Source: JAABPW01 sp037132275 (GTDB taxonomy: Bacteria; Verrucomicrobiota; Kiritimatiellia; CAIKKV01; CAITUY01). From it: a DNA stretch of 45,358 nucleotides. Shown one piece after another: positions 35,556 to 44,475 of the stretch. Within the stretch, counting starts at the first letter, position 1; every line of letters starts with the position of its first letter. The notes under the pieces are model-generated. The model was not told the origin of the DNA. It did no database searches and saw nothing but the letters and a program-made list of their open reading frames with translations. A program made the translations under genes and the position numbers. The stretch is taken from NCBI GenBank assembly GCA_037132275.1, contig JBAXPK010000019.1, positions 1 through 45,358 on the forward strand, written 5' to 3'.

Positions 35556-35611
35556 CAAGAGTACATCATTGTGGGGCACTAGTGCAGGCAGGCGATACAA
35601 AAGAACCAAAA

Positions 35612-36064
35612 ATGGGGATGACCCAAAGCCTTTTTACGGGAGAACATCCCCGTACCCTTGATCCCAAAAAGCGGTTAACCATTCCCTCGGAGTGGCGCGA
35701 CTATGCCGAACTTTCCGCTGGCCTATATGTGCTGCCTGATCTTGAAGGTGGACAATTCCTCAATGTCTATCCGGCTCGGGAGATGATGGAACGGCTGCAG
35801 AGTCTTCGCAACCTGTCCATTGCGGATGTAAAAGGCCGCCAATTTGCCCGGCTCTTGGGCTCTAAATCCCAGTTGGTTCCGTGGGATTCCGTGGGGCGCA
35901 TCCGGATCAACGACGGTTTATTGGCGCATGCGAAGCTTACAGACGAGGTGATCCTGTTGGGGGCGTTCGATCATTTTGAGTTATGGAATCCGGAATTGTG
36001 GAAGCAGGTAAGTCCGGCTGGAACCGCTGATCTGGGTGAAGCGGCCCGACATGTGGGAATTTAA
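35612..36064 (+). CDS. mraZ: MraZ transcriptional regulator
   Basis: A 150-residue MraZ with two SpoVT/AbrB-type domains. It begins MGMTQSLFTGEHPRTLDPKKRL, and the second domain includes RIRINDGLLAHAKL and FELWNPELW. A DNA-binding repressor of its own dcw operon. The frame is open from 35540, but the family N-terminus fixes the start at 35612 (or 35618). Fourteen bases separate it from rsmH. Confidence 0.93.
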   Translation: MGMTQSLFTGEHPRTLDPKKRLTIPSEWRDYAELSAGLYVLPDLEGGQFLNVYPAREMMERLQSLRNLSIADVKGRQFARLLGSKSQLVPWDSVGRIRINDGLLAHAKLTDEVILLGAFDHFELWNPELWKQVSPAGTADLGEAARHVGI

Positions 36065-36078
36065 GCCGGAACAGGCTC

Positions 36079-37002
36079 ATGCATAAGGCCGTATTGCTAA
36101 ATGAAGTGTTGGCTTGGCTCGCTCCGCAGCCTGGCGGTGTGATGGTGGATGGAACCCTGGGCGGGGGCGGCCATACAAAGGCCTTGGCGGAAGCGGTGGG
36201 GCCTGAGGGACGGGTGGTGGCTCTGGATAGGGATGCGGGCGCCCTTGATCGGGCACGGCAGAACTTGGGTGGGATGACGGGACGATGCGCCTTGGTGCAG
36301 TCCAGTTTTTCGCGAATGGATGAGGTGGTCGCGGCGCAGGGTTTGCTGAAGGTGGATGGCGTGTTGCTGGACATCGGGATTTCGTCGGATCAGTTGGATG
36401 ACCCGGATCGCGGATTCAGCTTCATGCGGGATGGACCGCTGGACATGAGAATGGATCTGGATTCCACGGTGAACGCGGCGGATTTGCTGAATACGTTGCC
36501 TGAAAGGGAATTGGCCGCTCTTTTGAAAAGATATGGCGAGGAGCCAAGGGCGAAGGCGATAGCGCGTCAGGTTGTGTTGCAGCGTGGAGGTGAACCGTTC
36601 CATCGAACGGCTCAATTGGCGGACTTGGTGATGGGAGTCTATGGAGGACGGCGGAGCCGGATTCACCCGGCAACCTTGTCCTTCCAGGCGCTTAGGATTG
36701 CGGTGAACGGTGAACTGGACGCGCTGAAGCAGGGGCTGGAGGCGGGGCTTCGCGTCTTGAGACGTGGTGGCAGGATGGCGGTGATCACCTTCCACAGTCT
36801 GGAAGACAGGATTGTGAAACAGTTTTTTGTGGAACACCAGGGGCGGATGGAGTCCCTGGCGTCGGGGGGAGAGAAATGGGTTGGCACCCTCCCGGAAATG
36901 AAAATTTTGACTCGGAAGCCCGTGGGGGCCACCGAAGAGGAATGTAGGGAAAACCCGCGGGCTCGCTCAGCTAAGCTTCGTGTTTCGGAACGAAAGGACT
37001 AG
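36079..37002 (+). CDS. rsmH: 16S rRNA m4C1402 methyltransferase RsmH
   Basis: A 307-residue SAM-dependent enzyme that methylates N4 of C1402 in 16S rRNA. The N-terminus HKAVLLNEVLAWL and SAM loop DGTLGGGGHTKAL are typical, as are DIGISSDQLDDPDRGFSF and the C-terminal FHSLEDRIVKQFF. Full length with the usual inserted helical domain. It lies between mraZ and ftsL as in most dcw clusters, with 3 bases to ftsL. Confidence 0.97.
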   Translation: MHKAVLLNEVLAWLAPQPGGVMVDGTLGGGGHTKALAEAVGPEGRVVALDRDAGALDRARQNLGGMTGRCALVQSSFSRMDEVVAAQGLLKVDGVLLDIGISSDQLDDPDRGFSFMRDGPLDMRMDLDSTVNAADLLNTLPERELAALLKRYGEEPRAKAIARQVVLQRGGEPFHRTAQLADLVMGVYGGRRSRIHPATLSFQALRIAVNGELDALKQGLEAGLRVLRRGGRMAVITFHSLEDRIVKQFFVEHQGRMESLASGGEKWVGTLPEMKILTRKPVGATEEECRENPRARSAKLRVSERKD

Positions 37003-37005
37003 ATC

Positions 37006-37395
37006 ATGGCAAAGAAAAATAGAAAAAAAGGACAAACCAAATTTCCTGTTCCCGTTCCTCTAGTTGCCCTGCTTTTGGTTCTAGTTGGGTTTGCCTTGGT
37101 CTATGTCTGCCTCCAGTCCCGGACGGAAACGCTCGGGCGAGAGATCAAGGGGCTTGAGACTGCCCGTGACCGGTTGCGCGATCAAGTGGTCCGTGAGCAA
37201 TGTGAGTGGGCTCGATTGCAGGCGCCCTCCAGCCTTGAGCAGGCGCTAAAGGCGCATGGTCTTGTCATGACTTGGCCCGGACGTGATCAGATCGTCCGTG
37301 TTCGTTACGATGGATCTCTGGACTCCCTTCATGGGATTGAGTCGCGTCCTGTGGCACGGGTTGCCCGGAACGACAGGATTGTGATGAATGACTGA
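37006..37395 (+). CDS. ftsL: FtsL-like division protein
   Basis: A 129-residue bitopic protein with a basic cytoplasmic start (MAKKNRKKGQ), one membrane segment at about 17-36, then a periplasmic coiled coil (TETLGREIKGLETARDRL) and the LxxALKxHGL element seen in FtsL. Sequence identity within the family is low; position between rsmH and ftsI is the main evidence. It would join FtsB and FtsQ at the septum. Its last 8 bases overlap the ftsI start. Confidence 0.8.
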   Translation: MAKKNRKKGQTKFPVPVPLVALLLVLVGFALVYVCLQSRTETLGREIKGLETARDRLRDQVVREQCEWARLQAPSSLEQALKAHGLVMTWPGRDQIVRVRYDGSLDSLHGIESRPVARVARNDRIVMND

Positions 37396-39133
37396 ACCAC
37401 GTGGATCAACCAGGTTCGTAATCATTGTCGCGCTGCTGGGGCTGGCAATGGTGGGACTGGTGGTGCGTCTGGTGATTCTTCATCTTGGAGGGGGCGATCA
37501 AACCCGTGCCACAGAGGCGAAAACCAAAACCTTCAAGAAGACGCTTTCGGTTCCCCGGGGCCGCATTCTGGATGGAAGCGCGGCGTCCGGTATTCTGGCG
37601 CTTAATCTGGGCGTCAAAGACGTCTGGGCGGATCCATCCCTCCTGATCGCCAGCAACCGCGTGGGGACGACCCTTTCTATCTTGAAGCCGTTGATCCCGA
37701 TAGATTTGGCAGAGGTATTACCCCGCTTGAACCGATCCAACAGTGAGTTTGCCATTCTTTCCTCTTTCCTCCCGGAGGAGAAAGCGGAAGCGGTGGAAAA
37801 GCTTAAACTGCCGGGAATTCACACGCGGGATTCATCCATTCGCTCCTATCCACAGAACGCGATGCTGTGCCATGTGCTCGGGTTCGTCAACCATGACGGC
37901 GTCGGCTCAGGCGGGATTGAGCAGATCATGGAAAAATTCCTGAAGGGAAGCCCGGGTTTGATTGAAAGCCGGCTGGATGGCAAGCGTCATGAAATGGTGG
38001 ATCGGCGTGTCCAGGAAATTCCTCCCAGGGATGGGGCGGATGTGGTTCTGACCATCGATCAGAATCTCCAGTATAGTCTCGAGAAAAGCATCGATTCAGC
38101 CATGGAGCGAAACCGCTCCAAGGCGGCTTTCGCCATTATGGAGAGGATCCGGACGGGTGAGATTCTGGCGATGGTCAGCCGGCCGGGATTCGATCCCAAC
38201 TCGTTTCGAGAGGCCAAGGATATACAGAAACTCAATCGCGCCATCGGCTATATTTATGAGCCCGGATCCACCTTCAAGGTGTCGGTGATTGCGGCCGCTT
38301 TGAACGAGGGAATTATTAAACCTGAAACGATGTTCGACACCGAGAATGGGCGCTGGCTCTACCAGGGAAAGGTGCTGCGCGATTATCATGCCTACCCACG
38401 CTTAAATGTGGCGGATGTCCTGAAAAAATCCAGCAATATCGGTGCGGCTAAAATTGCGATCATGCTGGGGGATACGCGTCTGGATAGTTATCTGCGGAGT
38501 TTCAATATCGGGAGCAAACTTGGGCTGGATCTTCCTGGAGAAGAAAACGGGATCTTGTGGCCGCTCTCAAAATGGTCGGCGATCAGTTCGAGCCGGATCG
38601 CCATCGGGCAGGGGGTGGCGGTCACCAGCCTGCAGATGTTGGGTGTGATGTGTGCCATTGCCAATGATGGCATACTGATGAAGCCGTATGTGGTCAAGGA
38701 AGTAACGGCTGCCGACGGAACTGTTCTGTTGCGCCGTCAACCGCAGGTTCTGTCACGCCCGATCAAACCGGCCACGGCGGCCACGATGCGGGGTCTTCTG
38801 GCACGGGTATGCGAGGTGGGAGGGACAGGGGTAAAGGCCGGAGTGGATGGGTTCTCGGTGGCCGGCAAAACCGGCACCGCCCAGAAGCCTATCGCCGGAC
38901 ATTATTCAGAGACCGATTATATGGCTTCTTTTGTCGGCTTTCTGCCCGCGGATAAACCGGAAATCGGGATGATCATTGTCTTTGATGAACCCCAGCCACT
39001 CCATACGGGGGGCGCGGTTTCCGCCCCGGTTTTCGGGGAGGTGGCAGAACAGGCGGTACGCTATCTGGGAATTGAACCGACGAAAGAGGCCGCCCCGTCA
39101 TCCCGATCCGAAGCGACGAGTGAGACATTCTGA
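37388..39133 (+). CDS. ftsI: Septal peptidoglycan transpeptidase FtsI (PBP3)
   Basis: A 581-residue class B penicillin-binding protein that cross-links septal peptidoglycan. It has one N-terminal membrane segment (about 10-32), the pedestal domain beginning with RGRILDG, and the transpeptidase with S294-T-F-K297 (nucleophile and lysine), S348-S-N350 and K494-T-G496. All three active motifs are intact. No C-terminal PASTA domains, unlike the sporulation-type Spo/Pbp2x proteins. Start overlaps ftsL by 8 bases, and the stop shares one base with the murE start (TGATG). Confidence 0.95.
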   Translation: MTEPRGSTRFVIIVALLGLAMVGLVVRLVILHLGGGDQTRATEAKTKTFKKTLSVPRGRILDGSAASGILALNLGVKDVWADPSLLIASNRVGTTLSILKPLIPIDLAEVLPRLNRSNSEFAILSSFLPEEKAEAVEKLKLPGIHTRDSSIRSYPQNAMLCHVLGFVNHDGVGSGGIEQIMEKFLKGSPGLIESRLDGKRHEMVDRRVQEIPPRDGADVVLTIDQNLQYSLEKSIDSAMERNRSKAAFAIMERIRTGEILAMVSRPGFDPNSFREAKDIQKLNRAIGYIYEPGSTFKVSVIAAALNEGIIKPETMFDTENGRWLYQGKVLRDYHAYPRLNVADVLKKSSNIGAAKIAIMLGDTRLDSYLRSFNIGSKLGLDLPGEENGILWPLSKWSAISSSRIAIGQGVAVTSLQMLGVMCAIANDGILMKPYVVKEVTAADGTVLLRRQPQVLSRPIKPATAATMRGLLARVCEVGGTGVKAGVDGFSVAGKTGTAQKPIAGHYSETDYMASFVGFLPADKPEIGMIIVFDEPQPLHTGGAVSAPVFGEVAEQAVRYLGIEPTKEAAPSSRSEATSETF

Positions 39134-40605
39134 TGAAACTTTCGGAGATATTGCAAAAAGTGAAGGCCGTCGCGGTGCGCGGCAATACCGAACGCCCGGT
39201 GACCGGGATTGTCTGCGATTCACGTAAAGTGACACCGGACTCCCTTTTTGTGGCCATCCCCGGAACTCAATGTGACGGATTTGAGTATGTTGAGGAGGCG
39301 CTCAAACGGGGGGCTGGTGTGATTGTTTCGCCGCACACCCGGATTCCTGCACGGGAGGCCACGCATGTCCAGGTTGAGGATGCACGCCTGGCCCTGGCCG
39401 AGATGGCCGATGTTTTTTTCGGCCATCCCAGCGGCAAACTCACGGTGGTCGGTGTTACCGGAACGAATGGGAAAACAACCACCACCTTCATGCTCAGGGA
39501 TATTTTTGAGGCCGCCGGACTCACCCCGGGGTTGATAGGAACAGTTCAGTACGAGATAGGGGGCCGTATTATCCCGGCCCGCCGGACGACGCCCGAATCC
39601 GTGGATGTTCAGGATTTCCTGAACCAGATGATTCACGCCGGCTGTCGGAGTGTGGCGATGGAAGTGTCCTCTCATGCTTTGGATCAGCATCGCGTCTCCG
39701 GGGTTGATTTTGATGCCGCGATATTTACCAATCTCACGCGGGATCATCTGGACTATCACCAGACCATGGAGCGCTATTATGATGCCAAGCGCCGTCTGTT
39801 CGCCTGTCTGGGACAGGGGAAGAAACGCGCCGTGGCGGTGATTAATGCCGATGATCCTTGGGGTCGGAAACTGGCCTCGGATCCTGAACTCAAGGTTGAC
39901 ATCGTAACGTTCGGAGTGGAGAAGGGGGCCACGGTACAGGTTATTGAAATGAACCTGGGGCCCAAAGGGAGTGAATTCAAGGTGGTTTCCCCTTGGGGCG
40001 AATGCCGGTTATTCACACCGCTTCTCGGTCGATTCAACCTCCAGAATGCCCTGGGTGCCTATACGGCAGGGCGGGTATTGGGACTTGACGAGGCCGTCAT
40101 GATCAAGGCACTGGCCTCCCGGACTTCGGTGCCTGGCCGACTTGAGGAAATTCCAGTTAAGCGTGGCTGGCGGGTGTTTGTTGACTATGCGCACACGGAT
40201 GATGCGTTGGCGAATGTGCTGGAAACCGTGCGGGGTTTTACCGGAGGGCGCCTGATTGTGGTGTTCGGGTGTGGAGGAAACCGCGATCAGAGCAAGCGAT
40301 CCTTGATGGGCGCGGTGGCCTCGCGGCTGGCGGATATTTCCATCATTACGTCCGACAACCCCCGGAACGAAGACCCCCTGGGGATCATCAACCAAATCAT
40401 ATCGGGCTTTGGCGACTCCGCCAATTACGAGGTTGTGGAAGACCGTGCCAAGGCGATCGAGATGGCCCTGTCCATGGCCAGAGACAGCGATGTCATTCTT
40501 GTGGCGGGAAAAGGGCATGAAATCACCCAGGAAATACGTGGCGTTCAAGCCTTGTTTGACGACCGTGCGATCATCAAAGATTTGATAAAGAAACTGGATG
40601 ACTGA
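39133..40605 (+). CDS. murE: UDP-MurNAc-Ala-Glu: meso-diaminopimelate ligase MurE
   Basis: A 490-residue Mur ligase that adds the third residue of the stem peptide. The ATP loop is GVTGTNGKTTT with K114. The D408-N-P-R411 motif is the known determinant for meso-diaminopimelate rather than lysine, which predicts DAP-type peptidoglycan. The C-terminal region VAGKGHEI is also typical. Full length and in the usual dcw order, with 5 bases to murF. Confidence 0.97.
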   Translation: MKLSEILQKVKAVAVRGNTERPVTGIVCDSRKVTPDSLFVAIPGTQCDGFEYVEEALKRGAGVIVSPHTRIPAREATHVQVEDARLALAEMADVFFGHPSGKLTVVGVTGTNGKTTTTFMLRDIFEAAGLTPGLIGTVQYEIGGRIIPARRTTPESVDVQDFLNQMIHAGCRSVAMEVSSHALDQHRVSGVDFDAAIFTNLTRDHLDYHQTMERYYDAKRRLFACLGQGKKRAVAVINADDPWGRKLASDPELKVDIVTFGVEKGATVQVIEMNLGPKGSEFKVVSPWGECRLFTPLLGRFNLQNALGAYTAGRVLGLDEAVMIKALASRTSVPGRLEEIPVKRGWRVFVDYAHTDDALANVLETVRGFTGGRLIVVFGCGGNRDQSKRSLMGAVASRLADISIITSDNPRNEDPLGIINQIISGFGDSANYEVVEDRAKAIEMALSMARDSDVILVAGKGHEITQEIRGVQALFDDRAIIKDLIKKLDD

Positions 40606-40610
40606 GTGTT

Positions 40611-42008
40611 ATGATGGGATTCGATCCTATAGAAGTATCCCGCTGGTGCGGAGGGCAATGGATACCTCATCCTCCAGGCGTGATTTCGGCGGTGGTTCAC
40701 GACACGAAAGCGGTTTCTCCCGGTGCCCTGTTCGTGGCGATTCGCGGGACAAAATTTGACGGGCATGATTTTGTCGCCAAGGCGGCCATGGCGGGAGCGT
40801 CGGCGGCATTGATATCACGGGTGCGCGCCCCAGGGCTCCAGGGGTTGGGGCTCCCGCTGCTGGTCGTGGAGGACTCCGCGCAGGCACTGAAAGCGTTGGC
40901 AACAGGCTATCGCCTGAAACTCGGGCTGGCCGTTGTCGGGGTGACCGGAAGCACCGGCAAGACCACGGTCAAGGATATGATCTCCTGCCTCTTGGCGGAT
41001 GTGATTCCAACAGCTTGCACGAAAGGGAATTGGAACAACGAGATCGGGCTTCCGCTCAGTATCTTGGCCATTCCCCGGGAGACACGCGTTGCCGTTCTGG
41101 AATTGGGCATAAGCCATCCCGGCGAGATGGCGCCGCTGTGTGCGACGGCGCGCCCGGATTGGGGCGTCATCACCAATGCCGGGCCTGTTCATCTTGAGTT
41201 TTTCCCGTCCGTCGAGGCGATTGCCCAGGAAAAGGGAGAATTATTTCGGAGTCTTCCCCCGAATGGCACCGCCGTGCTTAGCCTCGATGATCCGTATGTG
41301 AATATCTTGCGTGACTGTGCTCACGGGCGGGTCATCACCACGTCCATTAAAGGTAATCGCGATGCGGACTATCAACTCCTCCTGGATGACCGGCAGACCG
41401 GAGAGTGTGCCGTTGAAGATGGTCCTGGGGGAGGCGCTTATGCTTTTCGGGTATCTCAACCCGGGGCGCATAACCGGCATAATGCCCTTCTGGCGATTGC
41501 GGTGGCGCGGGGATTTGGCATTTCCTGGGAGCAGATTGCCTCATCCTTTGAGCGATATGTGCCCGCGCCGATGCGGTGGGAACAAATCCAGGCCGGGGGT
41601 GTGACGTTGATTAATGACGCCTATAATGCGAATCCCATCAGCATGCTGGCCGCTATTCAAACCTTTAAGGAACTGGTTGTTCCGGGAAGGAAATGGCTGG
41701 TGTTGGGCGATATGCTGGAACTGGGGCCGTCCGGGGTGGCTGAACACCTTGCCGTGGGGCGCGCTTTGGTTGGCGTATCCTGGGCGGGAGTGGTCACAGT
41801 GGGGGTGCTCGGGGCGTTTATCGCCAGGGGAGCCTTGGATGCTGGAATCCCGACTGGCTGCGTCTATCCGTGTGACACCGTGGAATCTGCCATTGAAATC
41901 ATGAGTAATTGTATTGCCCGTGGCGATGCCCTGCTGGTAAAAGCCTCGCGCGGAAAACACTTGGAAGAGGTTGTCTTGCGGCTTTCCGCCAGACTTGGTA
42001 AGGACTAA
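40611..42008 (+). CDS. murF: UDP-MurNAc-tripeptide: D-Ala-D-Ala ligase MurF
   Basis: A 465-residue Mur ligase that adds D-Ala-D-Ala to the UDP-MurNAc tripeptide. The ATP loop GVTGSTGKTT has K117, followed by NWNNEIGLPLSIL and LINDAYNANPISM, both signatures of MurF. The start is either ATG 40611 or 40614. Five bases separate it from mraY. Full length with no anomalies. Confidence 0.97.
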   Translation: MMGFDPIEVSRWCGGQWIPHPPGVISAVVHDTKAVSPGALFVAIRGTKFDGHDFVAKAAMAGASAALISRVRAPGLQGLGLPLLVVEDSAQALKALATGYRLKLGLAVVGVTGSTGKTTVKDMISCLLADVIPTACTKGNWNNEIGLPLSILAIPRETRVAVLELGISHPGEMAPLCATARPDWGVITNAGPVHLEFFPSVEAIAQEKGELFRSLPPNGTAVLSLDDPYVNILRDCAHGRVITTSIKGNRDADYQLLLDDRQTGECAVEDGPGGGAYAFRVSQPGAHNRHNALLAIAVARGFGISWEQIASSFERYVPAPMRWEQIQAGGVTLINDAYNANPISMLAAIQTFKELVVPGRKWLVLGDMLELGPSGVAEHLAVGRALVGVSWAGVVTVGVLGAFIARGALDAGIPTGCVYPCDTVESAIEIMSNCIARGDALLVKASRGKHLEEVVLRLSARLGKD

Positions 42009-42013
42009 ACTCA

Positions 42014-43114
42014 ATGTTCTATTATCTTCACTTTTTGAGTAACTGGATATCCGAATTTCGGGTGTTCAAATATATTACCGTGCGTGCCTTTGCCGGCGCC
42101 GCCACATCATTCTTGTTGTGCGTACTCCTGGGACCTTGGGTGATCCGGAAACTCCGGGCACTCAAGGTTCAACAATATGTGCGCAAGGAAGAAGCGCCCC
42201 CTCTTCATGTCCTGCATGGTAATAAAGAGGGGACTCCCACCATGGGTGGCATTCTCATTATCGGGTCGGTGACCGCCTCCACATTACTCTGGGCCATGCC
42301 CACCAATAGTTTTGTCCTGCTGACCCTGCTGACGTTTTTGTTTATGGGATTTGTCGGTTATCTGGATGACTCCGCGAAACTAAAAGGGAAGAATGCAAAG
42401 GGACTGAGCGCAAGGGCCAAATTCAGGTTACAGGTGTTGTGGGCGGTGATCATGGGGGGGGCGCTGTTGGTCTTGCCTGAAACACAGGAACATGTTCGGG
42501 AACTGATGGTGCCTTTCTTCAAAGGACCATTCATCAAGGATCTGGGGTGGTTCCTCGCCCTGGTGTTTGTCATTCTAATTATTGTGGGGGCGAGCAATGC
42601 CGTGAATTTAACGGATGGCTTGGACGGCTTGGCCATCGGGTGCAGCAGTTCGGTGGCATTGGCCTATCTGGTGATGGCGTATATTGCAGGACATCGGGCC
42701 TTCGCGGACTATCTTTTTATCACCTATATTCCCGGCACCGGGGAACTGGCGGTTTTTTGCGGCTGTCTGCTGGGCGGTTGTCTCGGCTTTTTGTGGTATA
42801 ATTGCCATCCGGCGCAGGTCTTCATGGGGGATACCGGCAGTCTGGCGTTGGGGGGCGCGATTGCCATGGTGGCAATCCTCATCAAACAGGAGCTTGTACT
42901 GATGGTTGTCGGCGGCGTGTTTGTGATGGAGGCTATGAGCGTGATTCTTCAAGTGGTCTCATTCAAGTTGCGCGGGAAGCGAATCTTTGCCATGGCGCCG
43001 ATTCATCATCATTTCGAACTCAAAAAGTGGAGCGAAACCCAGGTCACCATCCGATTCTGGATTCTGTCCATTCTTTTCGCGCTGCTGGGAGTTGCAACTC
43101 TCAAAATTCGTTGA
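42014..43114 (+). CDS. mraY: Phospho-MurNAc-pentapeptide transferase MraY
   Basis: A 366-residue inner-membrane enzyme that transfers phospho-MurNAc-pentapeptide to undecaprenyl phosphate, forming lipid I. About ten membrane segments. The signatures GTPTMGGILI, GFVGYLDDSAK, NLTDGLDGLAIG and the HHHFELKKW loop hold the catalytic aspartates and histidines. Full length. Two bases lie between its stop and the murD start. Confidence 0.97.
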   Translation: MFYYLHFLSNWISEFRVFKYITVRAFAGAATSFLLCVLLGPWVIRKLRALKVQQYVRKEEAPPLHVLHGNKEGTPTMGGILIIGSVTASTLLWAMPTNSFVLLTLLTFLFMGFVGYLDDSAKLKGKNAKGLSARAKFRLQVLWAVIMGGALLVLPETQEHVRELMVPFFKGPFIKDLGWFLALVFVILIIVGASNAVNLTDGLDGLAIGCSSSVALAYLVMAYIAGHRAFADYLFITYIPGTGELAVFCGCLLGGCLGFLWYNCHPAQVFMGDTGSLALGGAIAMVAILIKQELVLMVVGGVFVMEAMSVILQVVSFKLRGKRIFAMAPIHHHFELKKWSETQVTIRFWILSILFALLGVATLKIR

Positions 43115-43116
43115 GC

Positions 43117-44472
43117 ATGATGCCTGACACACACCCCCCATCGGAGCAAGCGGCATTAGTGCTGGGACTGGGTTCCAGTGGCGAGGCGGCGGTAGAACTT
43201 CTGCTTGGGCAGGGGCGGCAAGTGGTGGCGCTGGATGCCGGGTCGGGGGCTTCCCTGGAAGCAAAAGCCTCGGCCCTGCGGGACAAAGGCTGCCGGGTCG
43301 TCGTCGGTTCTCGGAACGTTCCTGAAGGTAATTTTGATGTGTGTGTGGTCAGTCCTGGTATTCCCGAAACTGAGGCGTGCGTAGTGGAAATGCGACGTCG
43401 AGGGGTGCCGGTAATCTCGGAGCTTGAGCTCGGCTGGCGCGCGTGTCGCAGTCGCATTCTGGCGGTGACGGGCTCGAATGGAAAAAGCACGCTGGTTAAA
43501 TTATGCCGTGATGCCCTGCGGCAAGCCGGGTTTACCGCCGTGGCCGGGGGGAATTTCGGAACCCCGTTGTCAAAACTTGTCTGCCAGAATCCGGTGCCGG
43601 ATTGGATGGTGGTCGAGGTCAGTTCATTCCAGCTTGAGACCGTTGATCGCTTTGTACCTGATGTGGGCATCCTCTTGAATGTTAATCCCAATCATCTGGA
43701 TCGCCATGAGACCTTGGAGCGGTATACTAACATCAAGGCGCGGCTGTTCAGGCAAATGGATCACCGGCATGTGGCCGTGGTTCCCGAATCGATATCTGAA
43801 GGGGTGACGGCCGCAATCCCGGAAAAGTGCCGTCTCGTCACATTTGGTTTATGCCCGGGCGCCTCATTTCGTTATGAAGAAGGATTGATTTTGGGCTCTG
43901 CCCTGGATCAGCCGGTTTCGGTTGTCGGTACGCTATTTGACAACGAGGTCATGGGCATTACCGCGGCGGCCTGTGTCGCGGCCCTGACGGGCCTGGGTAT
44001 TTCTCCGTATGGGGTTACGGCTGCCGCGCAGGCGTTTGAGCGCCTGCCGCATCGCATGCAGCCCGTGGCGGATATCAGGGGCGTGACCTTTGTCAATGAC
44101 TCCAAAGCGACCAATTTGGCGGCCCTGTCGGCCGGAGTGCGGATGGCATCGGGGCCTGTGCGCCTGATTGCCGGGGGATTGCTCAAAGAAAAGGATTTAG
44201 ATTCGATAAAAAAAATACTGGTCAATAAGGTGCGCGGTGTTTACATTATTGGCAAATATTCAGGGGTCATGGCTTCGGCGTGGCAGGACACCCTGTCTTG
44301 TACGGTGTGTGCCGACTTGAATGAGGCGGTTCATCGGGCTTGGAGTGATGCGAAAAGCGGCGAGGTGATCTTGCTGTCTCCCGGATGTGCGAGCTTCGAT
44401 CAGTTTAGAGGTTTTGAGGATAGAGGCGAACAGTTTTTGAAAATTGTGCAGGATATACAAAAAGGAGAATAG
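43117..44472 (+). CDS. murD: UDP-MurNAc-Ala: D-Glu ligase MurD
   Basis: A 451-residue Mur ligase that adds D-glutamate. The N-terminal Rossmann part (ALVLGLGSSGEAAVELL) is followed by the ATP loop AVTGSNGKST with K123, then NPNHLDRHETLERY and VNDSKATN. The frame is open from 42802, but that part lies inside mraY in another frame; the true start is ATG 43117 (or 43120) right after the mraY stop. It has no clear ribosome site, so translation is probably coupled to mraY. Confidence 0.96.
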   Translation: MMPDTHPPSEQAALVLGLGSSGEAAVELLLGQGRQVVALDAGSGASLEAKASALRDKGCRVVVGSRNVPEGNFDVCVVSPGIPETEACVVEMRRRGVPVISELELGWRACRSRILAVTGSNGKSTLVKLCRDALRQAGFTAVAGGNFGTPLSKLVCQNPVPDWMVVEVSSFQLETVDRFVPDVGILLNVNPNHLDRHETLERYTNIKARLFRQMDHRHVAVVPESISEGVTAAIPEKCRLVTFGLCPGASFRYEEGLILGSALDQPVSVVGTLFDNEVMGITAAACVAALTGLGISPYGVTAAAQAFERLPHRMQPVADIRGVTFVNDSKATNLAALSAGVRMASGPVRLIAGGLLKEKDLDSIKKILVNKVRGVYIIGKYSGVMASAWQDTLSCTVCADLNEAVHRAWSDAKSGEVILLSPGCASFDQFRGFEDRGEQFLKIVQDIQKGE

Positions 44473-44475
44473 GTA

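Noticed and set aside
35540..35611. Longer MraZ start
   Set aside because: The extension covers the putative promoter and MraZ sites and does not resemble MraZ, which begins at 35612.
42802..43116. Upstream extension of murD into mraY
   Set aside because: The extra 105 residues are out of frame with mraY and look random; the family N-terminus starts at 43117.
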